Assembly: GCA_019931105.1 (NCBI GenBank)
Contig: JAIOUW010000001.1
Span: 868,001-932,000, forward strand
Length of the DNA stretch: 64,000 bases
Origin: Flavobacteriaceae bacterium NBU2977
GTDB lineage: Bacteria; Bacteroidota; Bacteroidia; Flavobacteriales; Flavobacteriaceae
Reading direction: 5' to 3'
Below are positions 52,523 through 61,407 of this stretch, in pieces. The stretch's first letter is position 1, and each line of letters opens with the position of its first letter. The notes beneath the pieces are model-generated. The model was not told the DNA's origin and did not search any database. It saw nothing but the letters and a program-made list of their open reading frames with translations. The position numbers were made by a program, and so were the translations under genes.

Positions 52523-53827
52523 TTATAAGATTGTCGGAAAGTCTTCTGCGTGCAAAGGCCCGTATGATTCCCACCAATACCAAGCGGTCACCCTGCGCAT
52601 GGCATATAAATCTTTTCCATCGGTTCTCACATTGATCATACCGTTCAATCGTTTTTTGAACAATCGGGCACCGATTATATCGTTAATGCTCAATGAGCCA
52701 TCGGGCACTACTTCCATCAAATCAATTTCATTGACATCGGTAAAAGTGCTGGCGATTTCCGTTGAAAAGACCAATGGGGCCCTTGAGCGCGAAGCCAAGC
52801 CAATGGCCCCTATAAAATTGGCGCGCGGATGCCCATGGTCTGGTGAGTCACCCGAAGATACGACCGAAATTTGAGGGCGGACGGCCGCAAGAAACGGGGG
52901 ATGGAATTCGTGGCTACCATGATGCGGTGTTTTCAGCACATTGGCACGTAATTTCTGTTCAGTTCCCGGATGTTCCAACAAATATTTGCTGCCTTCGATG
53001 TTCACATCACCTGAAAACAATATCCGTACTTTATCATATTGTATGGAAAAAACGACCGAATGACCATTAATGGTGTGCGGATGGTTCTTGAACCATTTAA
53101 ACCTCGGATTTCCCACTGCGTCATGTGCTATAACAGGACCCAATATTTCCATAGCTATAACTGGATCGCCAGTGTCAACAAATCCCGTTTCATGGTTTAC
53201 CGCGGTATAAATAATATTTTTCTGTTGTATCAAGGCGATCCAATCATCGAACGGATTGCGCAGCTGCAAATTTTGTAGATCGGCCAATCCCGAATGATAC
53301 GTTGTCAAATAATTACCATCGGCACTGCGGTCTCCCGATTTCTCATCCATCCCGTCAAAAAGCCCTATTCCGTTATGAAGAATCCGTTTGACCTCGATTT
53401 TCGGATGTTCAAGAATATCTATCAATCCTTTAAGATGATCTCCATCGGCATGGCTCAAGACCATTAGGTCGATAACTAAATCGGGCGAAGCAAGATCCGC
53501 CAGTTGGTATTTCCACTGCAAAAAGCCCTTTGCCTGACCATTGGCACCACCATCGATCAAGATTTTTTTTCGATTTGGGGTCACCACCAAGGCCGCATCT
53601 CCTTGACCTACATCAATAAAGTAGATTTCCAATTCGCCATTTACCATCAATTCATCGGTGTTGACATATCCTTCATACTTATTTCGATAGGTGGCCTTGA
53701 TCCTACCGTTCATGGGCTGACCGCTGGTCTTGACCTCTTCGCCATAAATCAATATTTGTTCATAACCGCCATCCGTATCGTTCGTATAAAGTTTTGCGGT
53801 TTTCTTTTTGATATAACGGGTCTCCAT
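52523..53827 (-). CDS. ComEC-like metallo-beta-lactamase-fold hydrolase with N-terminal SH3-like domain
   Basis: 434 residues from the ATG at 53827 (METRYIKKKTAKLY); an ATG 9 codons further up (53854) is possible. The N-terminal 65 residues look like an SH3-type barrel. The MBL domain starts LEIYFIDVGQGDAALVV and has SHADGDH, LFSGDVN and KTPHHGS, the metal-ligand set of the ComEC/Rec2 C-terminal domain, but no membrane part is present. Such soluble relatives are phosphodiesterases/nucleases of unknown target. It is convergent with the DUF1080 gene (8-base gap) and lies left of the translesion cassette. Confidence 0.85.
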   Translation of the reverse strand: METRYIKKKTAKLYTNDTDGGYEQILIYGEEVKTSGQPMNGRIKATYRNKYEGYVNTDELMVNGELEIYFIDVGQGDAALVVTPNRKKILIDGGANGQAKGFLQWKYQLADLASPDLVIDLMVLSHADGDHLKGLIDILEHPKIEVKRILHNGIGLFDGMDEKSGDRSADGNYLTTYHSGLADLQNLQLRNPFDDWIALIQQKNIIYTAVNHETGFVDTGDPVIAMEILGPVIAHDAVGNPRFKWFKNHPHTINGHSVVFSIQYDKVRILFSGDVNIEGSKYLLEHPGTEQKLRANVLKTPHHGSHEFHPPFLAAVRPQISVVSSGDSPDHGHPRANFIGAIGLASRSRAPLVFSTEIASTFTDVNEIDLMEVVPDGSLSINDIIGARLFKKRLNGMINVRTDGKDLYAMRRVTAWYWWESYGPLHAEDFPTIL

Positions 53828-53909
53828 GATGAACTTGTTTATTTGGGTGGACAAAAACAGATGTAGGGTAATTCTTTAAAAATAAGGTTCTTCGAATACT
53901 GAGGAAAAA

Positions 53910-56900
53910 TTAATGTATAATCGGGACGAATTTATGTGCCGATGGTTTTTTTCGAGTTGTGGGCACTACATTGGTATCGACTTTGTAACTGTCTTTTTGT
54001 TGAAAGACCCTGACACTTGTTTTCATATCGGCGTATCTAGGGTCTGGAATATAATCTTGTTTCAACATTTTGATGACCTCGATGCTCAAAAAACCGAACT
54101 CGCTGACCACTTTGCCATAAAAGCGGTAAACGCCCCTGCCCCTGAAATAATACCGGGCCGCCACAGGCGGAAAGAGCACCGTGTCAAAAACTTGGCCTTC
54201 TTGATCGATCATGGTCGCAAAATGCATACGTTTGCCATTGTGAGTGGTAGTATTCTTAACGGTCACCAGATAGCCATAAATATCGATATGACGGTTCAAA
54301 AAGCGCCTTAAATCCTTAGTGCACCGATTATTCTTTGGTGGCTCGGCCAATAAATCGAAAGGACTGCAAAGGCAAAACCCCAAAAGCTCCATTTGGGTAA
54401 AGGCCGTTTCCAATTTGGTAGTGTTCAGTTGGGGGATCTTGAAATTTTGGTGTCGCGGAGGAAACAGTTTCGGGTGGTCGATCTTTACGTTCTTATTGAG
54501 AAAGAGGTAGGCCTTCCACAGCAATTGGTGCTTGTTGATCCCGGTAAACCGAAAAGCATCGATACGGATCAGAATACTGGCCTGGTCTATGGTCATAAAA
54601 ACACGATCGAGAAAATCTTCCAAGGAGGTAAAATTTCCATTTGCCGTTCGCTCTTTCAAGATGCGTTCAGATACACGGTTTTCAAGTTCTCGCAGATAGC
54701 CGAAGCCAAGAAAAATATCGGTCCCGTAGATTACATTTTTATCAAAACTTCTGTTGATACATGGCGGATGTATCGCAGCACCCAACATCCGCGCCTCGTG
54801 AACATAGAATTCAGGGCGGTAAAATCCGCCGCCATTGTTGAGTACGGCCACCATATATTCCAGTGGAAAATAGGCCCGCAAAAAAAGTGTCTGATAACTC
54901 TCTACGGCATAGCTCGCCGAATGCCCCTTGGCAAAGGCATAGCCCGCAAAACTAGCGATCTGTTCCCAAATTTCCTTGATCAGTTCTTCATCATATTTTC
55001 TTTTTCTACAATTCTCAAAAAACTTATCCCTCACTTTCTGAAACGCTGACCGTGACCTAAATTTTCCACTCATACCACGGCGCAATACGTCGGCCTCGCC
55101 CAGATCAAGGCCGGCAAAAATGTTGGCCACTTTGATGACGTCTTCTTGATAGACCATTATACCATAGGTTTCGGGCATTATCTTCATCATTACCGGGTGT
55201 GCCTTTTCTTCGGCCCTACCTTTGTCACGGTGACGAAGGATGTACTCGCGCATCATACCGCTTTTGGCAACCCCGGGCCGTATGATCGAGCTTGCGGCGA
55301 CCAGCCCCAGATAATTATCGACTTCCAATTTTTTGAGCAACATTCGCATAGCGGGCGACTCTACATAAAAACAGCCCATGCATTGTGCGGTTTTTACAAG
55401 GTCGTTGATCACGGGATCTTCTATAAACTTCTTGACATTATGAATGTCAAGCGTATTATCGATATCAGGGCGATTGTACTTGATGATCTCTAAGGAGTCC
55501 TTGATTTTTGCAAGTCCGCGCTGGCCCAGAATATCAAATTTGTAGAGGCCCACATCTTCGGCAATAACCATATCGTAATGGGTCGTAGGGAATCCCTTGG
55601 GCGGCAGGTTCGTCGCCGAAAACCAATGCAACGGTTTTTCACTGATCAAGATACCCCCGGCATGAATGCTCAGATAATTGGGCATGCCCTTGATCAGCCG
55701 TCCATATTTTATGACCAAACGAGAAACCTCATCGAGTTTTGAAACATCATATCTGCCTTCCGACAGAAAATCGATTTCGCTTTTCGGGAGTCCGAATACC
55801 TTTCCCAATTCACGGATCACGCCCCGCTCCTTAAAAGTGACATAGGTGCCCAAAAGGGCCACGTGCTTGAAACGGCTAAAAATATATTCGGTCATTACCG
55901 GCCGATCCCGATGCGAAAAATCGATGTCAAAATCTGGCGGATTGGCCCGGTACAGATTGATAAACCGTTCAAAATAGAGATCGAGATCTATTGGATCCAC
56001 ATCGGTGATGCGAAGCAGATAAGCTACGATACTATTCGCCCCGCTACCCCGGCCCACATAGAAAAACCCTTTTCTTCGCGCCTCGGAAACAATATCCCAA
56101 TTGATCAAGAAATAAGAGACGAAGCCCTTCTCTTTGATCAATCGCAACTCTTTTTGAAGTCGATCATAAATATCTTTTCCCGGATTTTCATAGCGATAGG
56201 GCAACCCTTCCCGGCAGAGCCGTTCAATCATTTCTTCGTCTTCTTTCCGACTATCGGTATAGGTTTCAAGGTTTTGTGGCAACCGTTTTTTTGAAAAGTC
56301 AAAATGGATGCTGCACGAGTTTAGTAGCCGTTCGGTATTTTCAAGAATAAAGGGATACTCTGAAAAAGCGGCCGCCAAATTTTCGATAGGGAACATTTTT
56401 TCATCTTCCTTGGCTTCTTCGGCTTTGTCCAACTTGCTCAGTAAAATATTATTGTCAATGGCCCTTAACAACCGATGTGCATTGAAATCGGCTTTATTTC
56501 TAAAGGTAACGGGCTGTTGTACGACCAGTTTATGTTTCAATTTCAGTAATCTTGAAAAGGGCAAGCGTCGCAAATCGGCAATGGAAACCCCTATGTACTC
56601 ATGCTCTTTAAACCCATGTTGATTGTTTTGCACCACTTTTTCGAAAGGATACACTACATAGGCATTTTCGAACTGAGCTGCAATCGGCGAAAATGCCGTT
56701 TCTTTATGTAGATGCTCTGAAAGAAAATTGTTCAACTCAAGGTAGCCTTCATTGTTCTTGGCGATGCCTACATAGCATTGGTCGACCCCATTTCTGAAGT
56801 CGATACCAAGTATAGGTCTTATACCATATTCAGGAGCCAATCGTACAAAGTTGAGGTTGGCGGAGGTATTGTTGATGTCGGTCAACGCCAATCGCGTTAC

Positions 56901-56987
56901 ATGATTCTCTTGGGCAAGGCGCAAGAGTTCTTTTTCGGAAAAAGTTCCGAAACGGAGACTATAATATGTATGGCAGTTTAGATAGAT
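53910..56987 (-). CDS. dnaE2: Second DnaE-type polymerase (translesion type); start codon irregular
   Basis: About 1025 residues, shorter than the replicative DnaE and without exonuclease domain. The PHP start should be YLNCHTYYSLRFGTFSEKEL. These residues are encoded in frame at 56922-56984, but the preceding codon, where Met is expected, is ATC (56985-56987). No ATG, GTG or TTG lies between it and the in-frame stop a few codons upstream. The first standard alternative is TTG at 56924, which would remove the HxxY motif. The core has PPDFDIDFSHRDRP (about residue 350), GRGSGANSIVAYLLR and FAKGHSASYAVESYQ. It is encoded behind dinB, so probably a damage-induced mutasome component. Confidence 0.88.
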   Translation of the reverse strand: MYLNCHTYYSLRFGTFSEKELLRLAQENHVTRLALTDINNTSANLNFVRLAPEYGIRPILGIDFRNGVDQCYVGIAKNNEGYLELNNFLSEHLHKETAFSPIAAQFENAYVVYPFEKVVQNNQHGFKEHEYIGVSIADLRRLPFSRLLKLKHKLVVQQPVTFRNKADFNAHRLLRAIDNNILLSKLDKAEEAKEDEKMFPIENLAAAFSEYPFILENTERLLNSCSIHFDFSKKRLPQNLETYTDSRKEDEEMIERLCREGLPYRYENPGKDIYDRLQKELRLIKEKGFVSYFLINWDIVSEARRKGFFYVGRGSGANSIVAYLLRITDVDPIDLDLYFERFINLYRANPPDFDIDFSHRDRPVMTEYIFSRFKHVALLGTYVTFKERGVIRELGKVFGLPKSEIDFLSEGRYDVSKLDEVSRLVIKYGRLIKGMPNYLSIHAGGILISEKPLHWFSATNLPPKGFPTTHYDMVIAEDVGLYKFDILGQRGLAKIKDSLEIIKYNRPDIDNTLDIHNVKKFIEDPVINDLVKTAQCMGCFYVESPAMRMLLKKLEVDNYLGLVAASSIIRPGVAKSGMMREYILRHRDKGRAEEKAHPVMMKIMPETYGIMVYQEDVIKVANIFAGLDLGEADVLRRGMSGKFRSRSAFQKVRDKFFENCRKRKYDEELIKEIWEQIASFAGYAFAKGHSASYAVESYQTLFLRAYFPLEYMVAVLNNGGGFYRPEFYVHEARMLGAAIHPPCINRSFDKNVIYGTDIFLGFGYLRELENRVSERILKERTANGNFTSLEDFLDRVFMTIDQASILIRIDAFRFTGINKHQLLWKAYLFLNKNVKIDHPKLFPPRHQNFKIPQLNTTKLETAFTQMELLGFCLCSPFDLLAEPPKNNRCTKDLRRFLNRHIDIYGYLVTVKNTTTHNGKRMHFATMIDQEGQVFDTVLFPPVAARYYFRGRGVYRFYGKVVSEFGFLSIEVIKMLKQDYIPDPRYADMKTSVRVFQQKDSYKVDTNVVPTTRKKPSAHKFVPIIH

Positions 56988-57240
56988 GTTAGACGCTAGA
57001 TTTTAGAGATTAGACTTTTAAAGTTCAACTGCAAGTGTCAAATTCAAGTTCAAAGTAGTTCGGTGTTTGCCTAAACCTTTAGAAAACTGTTACACAGGGT
57101 CTCACAGAACAAAAAAGATTTTCATAAAGATCTTTGTCTATTCCCTGAACCTTTTATTTAGCTACCAACTACAACTGAAAACTGCCTGCTTTCAACTTCA
57201 TATTTAGTAATTCTAACTCCCCCCTTTGGGGGCTAGGGGC
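56988..57240. repeat. Intergenic region with TTAGA-type repeats and C5-T3-G5 hairpin
   Basis: 253 bases between dinB and the second dnaE. Near the dnaE start there are loosely repeated TTAGA units (56989-57015), of a kind common in flavobacterial spacers. Near the dinB stop, CCCCC-TTT-GGGGG (57220-57232) forms a hairpin. The spacing is large for a two-gene operon, so the repeats may have been inserted. Confidence 0.5.
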
Positions 57241-58455
57241 TTATTGTTTTCTATGTGCCAAAACGATCGGCGGTTGCCCGTTGAACGGATTGTGCATTCG
57301 CCCAATGGTATTCTTCCCCATGGCCGAAGCACGTACAACACTTTTATCGCCGTAGCGATTTCGAATATGGTCCATGGCCCGGTAAAGGTTCAAGGCCTCT
57401 TCGGTGTCTTCGAACAAGTTGATCTGATAATTACCGCTGACCAAATGACTGAAACGAATACCTATCAGGCGTACCAACATTCTTCGGTAGTAAAGCGCTT
57501 TAAACAGTTCCAAGATCTTCGGGATCAAAATATGATCGGCACTGGTATAGGGTATTCGAAGTTGTTTGGTGTAGGTGTTGAAATCGGAATAGCGGATCTT
57601 TACCGCGATACAGGCGGTCAACTTTTCGCCCCGCCTTAACTGGTAGGCCAAGTTCTCGGTCATAGCGATCAGAATACCCTTCAACTTCATGACATCGATG
57701 GTATCTCTATCAAAAGTGCGTTCGGTAGAAATGGACTTTCTTTCGCAGAACGGAATCACAGGTGTATGATCGATGCCGTTGGCACGTTTCCAGATGACGG
57801 TACCATTTTTGCCCAGCACACGCTGCATTACATCCATAGGCATCTCTTGAACTGTCTTTATTTGGCGTAATCCCAGATTGCGCAAGATTTGATAGGTCTT
57901 ATCGCCCACCATGGGTATCTTTTTAATGGATAACGGGGCCAGAAAAGGTTTTTCAAATCCGTAATCGATCTTTAATTGATTGTTGGGCTTGGCTTCGTTC
58001 GTCGCCACTTTAGAAACCACCTTGTTTACCGAAAGTCCGAACGAAATGGGCAGACCCGTTTCTTTTATAATCTTATGCCGCAATTCAGATGCATATTTAT
58101 AGCATCCGAAGAAACGGTCCATACCCGTTAGGTCGGCATAAAACTCATCGATGCTCGATTTCTCGAACAAGGGCACTTTCTCTTTAATGATCTCGGTAAC
58201 TACATCGGAAAACTGACTATAGGTACCCGCATTACCCTTAATTACTTCAGCTTCGGGACACAGTTCCCTAGCCATTTTCATGGGCATTCCCGAGTGTATA
58301 CCGAAACCTCTTGTCTCATAACTACAAGCTGCGACAACGCCCCTATCACTGATACCACCGACAAGTATCGGCCTGCCTTCTAAACGGCTATCGAGCTTAC
58401 GCTCTACCGATACAAAAAAAGTATCGAGATCGAGATGAAGAATGGTTTTGTTCAT
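57241..58455 (-). CDS. dinB: DNA polymerase IV (Y-family)
   Basis: 404 residues. The catalytic residues are in LHLDLDTFFVSVERKLDSRL and KSSIDEFYADLTGMDRF; the latter has SIDEF in place of the common SIDEA. The steric-gate and fingers region is in CSYETRGFGIHSGMPM. A helix-hairpin-helix (IKKIPMVGDKTYQILRNLG) and little-finger domain follow. It bypasses damaged bases. The gene precedes a second dnaE, the pairing typical of Bacteroidota mutagenesis cassettes, but no lexA/umuD-like regulator is beside it. A tandem 19-bp repeat lies 27 bases before its ATG. Confidence 0.93.
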   Translation of the reverse strand: MNKTILHLDLDTFFVSVERKLDSRLEGRPILVGGISDRGVVAACSYETRGFGIHSGMPMKMARELCPEAEVIKGNAGTYSQFSDVVTEIIKEKVPLFEKSSIDEFYADLTGMDRFFGCYKYASELRHKIIKETGLPISFGLSVNKVVSKVATNEAKPNNQLKIDYGFEKPFLAPLSIKKIPMVGDKTYQILRNLGLRQIKTVQEMPMDVMQRVLGKNGTVIWKRANGIDHTPVIPFCERKSISTERTFDRDTIDVMKLKGILIAMTENLAYQLRRGEKLTACIAVKIRYSDFNTYTKQLRIPYTSADHILIPKILELFKALYYRRMLVRLIGIRFSHLVSGNYQINLFEDTEEALNLYRAMDHIRNRYGDKSVVRASAMGKNTIGRMHNPFNGQPPIVLAHRKQ

Positions 58456-58481
58456 TGCATACCAAAAAGCATGCTAATATA

Positions 58482-58519
58482 TGGAATATTTCCTATTTTT
58501 TGGATTATTTCCTATTTTT
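58482..58519 (-). promoter_or_regulatory. Tandem 19-bp repeat upstream of dinB, operator candidate
   Basis: Two head-to-tail copies (58482-58500 and 58501-58519) that differ at a single base. Each contains GGAATATTTCC or GGATTATTTCC on the plus strand, an inverted repeat of the GGAA-N3-TTCC type. The array ends 27 bases from the dinB ATG, the right place for a repressor site. Confidence 0.6.
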
Positions 58520-58522
58520 CAA

Positions 58523-58549
58523 TAAAAAAGCCCTGACCATGATCAGGGC
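58523..58549 (-). terminator. Terminator of the DUF6747-like gene
   Basis: GCCCTGA (58530-58536) pairs with TCAGGGC (58543-58549) around a 6-base loop. On the minus strand it is followed by TTTTTTATT. It lies 25 bases after the stop of the microprotein gene. Confidence 0.8.
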
Positions 58550-58573
58550 CTTCCCATATCACGATAAACCTGC

Positions 58574-58744
58574 CTAATCAAAGGCAAAACCGGTGAAAAT
58601 TCTAAATAGCAATGCATATAGACCGACCACTATGAGCAAGAAACTGAACCATGCGAAAATCTTCAAGTAATTCTTTAGTATGAAGTGGCCCAGATTTCTA
58701 AAACCTTCCAAATAAATCTCCTTGATAAGTACAGCTGTTTTCAT
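58574..58744 (-). CDS. DUF6747-like 56-residue membrane microprotein
   Basis: A short ORF with its own terminator. The protein starts MKTAVLIKEIYLEGFRNLG, then a basic amphipathic part (HFILKNYLKIFAW), one hydrophobic helix (FSFLLIVVGLYALLF) and the tail RIFTGFAFD. This layout matches the DUF6747 microproteins I know from Flavobacteriia, which have conserved EGFRN and TGFAFD ends. It is a single-pass inner-membrane protein of unknown role. It lies between dinB and the ADP-ribosylglycohydrolase gene. Start choice is simple, since this is the only ATG. Confidence 0.78.
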   Translation of the reverse strand: MKTAVLIKEIYLEGFRNLGHFILKNYLKIFAWFSFLLIVVGLYALLFRIFTGFAFD

Positions 58745-59013
58745 AATTACATCATTTTGTCGTTATACATGGTAATTAGAAACCAAAGGCCATGCTAGGG
58801 TCACTATCTGGTGGAAATAATGGTTTAAATGGGCAAAAACTAGGTGAAATACGCAATTCGGGCAGTTTTTATCTAGGCGGAAAGCAATAAAGAATTTCGG
58901 TTCCCGCCTTCGCGGGAATGACATTTCATAAGAACCCCGACGCAGAGCATCGGGGAATTCTCCTCGATTAAAAGGTATGCTCTTGATTTATTTTGGGAAA
59001 TGTCTTAAGCCCT
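58745..59013. repeat. Spacer with REP-like hairpins
   Basis: 269 bases without a gene. TTCCCGC-CTTC-GCGGGAA (58901-58918), followed by TGACA, is the sequence of a palindromic repeat seen in many Bacteroidota spacers. CCCCGA-N9-TCGGGG (58935-58955) forms a second stem. They may stabilise or terminate the convergent ends. Confidence 0.6.
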
Positions 59014-60414
59014 TTATTTACCAGGCGCAATGGTCCAACCGCTTTTAGGAATGTACCAAACATCCTTATTCAAGTCGATGCCCCCACCAATTTCTTCCTG
59101 TACCACCCTATCAATTATGTAAATACCTTTTTCGGCCATATTGTTGAAATCATCGATTCCATTGTTCGGAAAACCGACCCGTGTTCTGTGTATATTGAAT
59201 TTTTCGGCAAACTTCATATCAAAGGCCTTTTCAACGCCTTCCTTGCCGAGCATGAACCCCAATAGTCCGCCCCAAGTAGCGGTGGGGTTATCGGAATCCC
59301 ACCCGCAAAGTGCCCCGATCTTAATGGTTTCCTTTAAATTACCTTCCCCATAGAACAGACTTATGATACTGGCGCCAAAATTGATGCCCGCAGCAAAACA
59401 GCCGTTACAGACCTTATCTTTCGTAGCCCACTCATACCCGTCTTCTTGACGCACCTGGTATTTTTCATGAAGGGCGTCACGGGTTTCTTCCCAAGTCGAT
59501 CCCGATTCATATCGGGTCTTTACGAAATCATACATCTTTGCGGAATAAGAATCATCAGGAAGTCTTTTTCCCGCCTCAGAGGCCATCCATGTCAAATTCT
59601 CTTTCATCGATTTATTTGGATTCGCCAAAGGAGCCAATGAATACATGATGACATTGAATTCTGAAATCCATTCCGCATTTTGCCGTGCCACATTTTGAAT
59701 GGGCAAACGTGCCATTTTCAAGGCCACGTCAGGGCGGGTCGGGGCAAAAAAACCAAAAATCTCGGTAGTAAGCTGGGCATCGATCATCTCATAATCGGCA
59801 TTGTTACTCGGGTCTCCGGTAGCCGGCGGGACCATTCCCTTTTGCATCAAGTCCAAAGCCGTTTGGTTCGAGACCCACAAAAAATTCTCTTCTTCGGTTT
59901 TGATATGTTTCAACCAGCCCTCACGGATCTGTTCGCCCGTCAAGATGCTCGTTTCATTTTCGTACAATAAGGTTTGGTAGATGTATTCGATATCGGTATC
60001 GTCGTCGGCACCCCAGATACTATCTTCAGCTGCGTAGAGAAAATCAATGGTTTCAGAATATGTATTGGAGCCCCAAAGATTAGGCCGGTCGGGCTTGCCC
60101 CAGTCATCACGCGTATAAAAACCGCCCCCTTTTCCGTCTTTGGTCGGAATTCCTATTTTGTCCATTTCGGTAACCAATCCCGTCCAATTTGCAATGCACT
60201 GCGCCAGCCAAAAGCCATATAAACGGTTCTTGTAATCTTCCCTAGAAATTATGACATCGGTAGGGTCTGCAGTATACTCCCCATAGGTCAACCTAGAATC
60301 GACCATCGTATTCGCAATAGTCTTTTCAGTATCCGACAATCTCTCTTTACAAGAAAGCAAACAAAGGCAAAATACCATTGCGACCAATGGCCATGATCTT
60401 AATTCGAAAAACAT
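59014..60414 (-). CDS. Exported ADP-ribosylglycohydrolase-fold lipoprotein
   Basis: 466 residues from the ATG at 60414 (signal VAMVFCLCLLSCKER); the open frame continues 17 codons further up without a better start. The fold's beginning is YGFWLAQCIANWTG. Its magnesium sites are in WGADDDTDIEYIYQT and CGWDSDNPTATWGGLLG, the places of the TDDT and DTD motifs of ADP-ribosylglycohydrolases. Classical members act inside the cell on ADP-ribose. An exported lipoprotein is more likely to act on another glycosidic bond. It is divergent from a DUF1080 lipoprotein gene, which suggests a shared carbohydrate pathway (inference). Confidence 0.85.
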   Translation of the reverse strand: MFFELRSWPLVAMVFCLCLLSCKERLSDTEKTIANTMVDSRLTYGEYTADPTDVIISREDYKNRLYGFWLAQCIANWTGLVTEMDKIGIPTKDGKGGGFYTRDDWGKPDRPNLWGSNTYSETIDFLYAAEDSIWGADDDTDIEYIYQTLLYENETSILTGEQIREGWLKHIKTEEENFLWVSNQTALDLMQKGMVPPATGDPSNNADYEMIDAQLTTEIFGFFAPTRPDVALKMARLPIQNVARQNAEWISEFNVIMYSLAPLANPNKSMKENLTWMASEAGKRLPDDSYSAKMYDFVKTRYESGSTWEETRDALHEKYQVRQEDGYEWATKDKVCNGCFAAGINFGASIISLFYGEGNLKETIKIGALCGWDSDNPTATWGGLLGFMLGKEGVEKAFDMKFAEKFNIHRTRVGFPNNGIDDFNNMAEKGIYIIDRVVQEEIGGGIDLNKDVWYIPKSGWTIAPGK

Positions 60415-60572
60415 AGCTTGTCTTATTTTATTTGAACTTAAACATCTTAAAAATAAGAAAAGCATCGATCTTCAAGAAGGCCTTTCGTAACCAAATACTC
60501 TTTTTACCGGCACATCTTGATTATATTGCTATTTTTAAAAGGAAAATCCAATTCTTGAAAAGAGTAACGTAA

Positions 60573-61388
60573 ATGCCAAGGCTTAAAAACCAAATCTTTA
60601 ACATCTTGTTTTTTATCGTCTTGATGACAATGACGGCCTGCAAGGAGAAACGGGAATTACCCGTTATTAACGAGGAAAAAGCAAAAAATGAATGGACATC
60701 GATTTTCAACGGTAAGGACCTAAAGGGCTGGACGATGAAAATAAACGGTTACCCTTTGGGCGAGAATTTCGGAAGTACTTTCAGGGTCGAAGACAGCATT
60801 CTGAGCATACGTTACGATGAATACGGCCCTGAATTCGGGCAACGGTTCGGCGCACTCTTTTATGAAAAGGAACTTTCAAACTACAGATTGAAAGTGGAAT
60901 ACCGTTTCGTCGGCGAAACGGCACCGGGAGCCCCTGAATGGGGGTATCGCGATAGTGGGGTTCAGATCCATACCCAACCCCCGAATACGGTAAAATTGGA
61001 CCAACAATTTCCTATTTGTCTCGAATACAACCTACATGGGGGCAATGGTACCGATGACAGGCCTTTGGGTGCCATTTGCGGCATAGGCATGAAAGTCGAG
61101 GTAGACGGAGTGAAAAGCGATCTCTTTTGCGCACCGGCCAAGGTGGGCCGAACCTTTCACGGCGACCAATGGGTCACCATCGAAATCGATGTCAAAGATG
61201 GAAAAATGACCCACTTCGTCAATGGGGAAGAAATCATGGATTACGCCAACCCTTCTTATGATCCCGAGAACGAGTTTGCGAAAATGTTCATCAAGAATGG
61301 CAACACCTCAGTGAACAGCGGATATATTTCCTTACAATCGAACAGCCATCCCATCGATTTTAGAAAAATAGAACTGCTTGAATATTAA
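60573..61388 (+). CDS. DUF1080 (3-keto-disaccharide hydrolase-type) lipoprotein
   Basis: 271 residues. The lipoprotein signal is IFNILFFIVLMTMTACKEK. The DUF1080 jelly-roll has WTSIFNGKDLKGWTMKINGY, LKVEYRFVGETAPGAPEWGY, SGVQIHTQPPNTVK and MTHFVNGEEIMDYANP. Proteins of this family are placed in the Pfam 3-keto-disaccharide hydrolase group and act on oxidised sugars outside the cytoplasm. It is only distantly similar to the one at 51.7 kb. The following dehydrogenase starts 19 bases after its stop. Confidence 0.88.
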   Translation: MPRLKNQIFNILFFIVLMTMTACKEKRELPVINEEKAKNEWTSIFNGKDLKGWTMKINGYPLGENFGSTFRVEDSILSIRYDEYGPEFGQRFGALFYEKELSNYRLKVEYRFVGETAPGAPEWGYRDSGVQIHTQPPNTVKLDQQFPICLEYNLHGGNGTDDRPLGAICGIGMKVEVDGVKSDLFCAPAKVGRTFHGDQWVTIEIDVKDGKMTHFVNGEEIMDYANPSYDPENEFAKMFIKNGNTSVNSGYISLQSNSHPIDFRKIELLEY

Positions 61389-61407
61389 CATCCCTCAAAA
61401 CTTCAAA

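Noticed and set aside
54393-55049. 218-codon plus-strand ORF opposite the second dnaE
   Set aside because: Antisense to conserved polymerase motifs, no recognisable domain.
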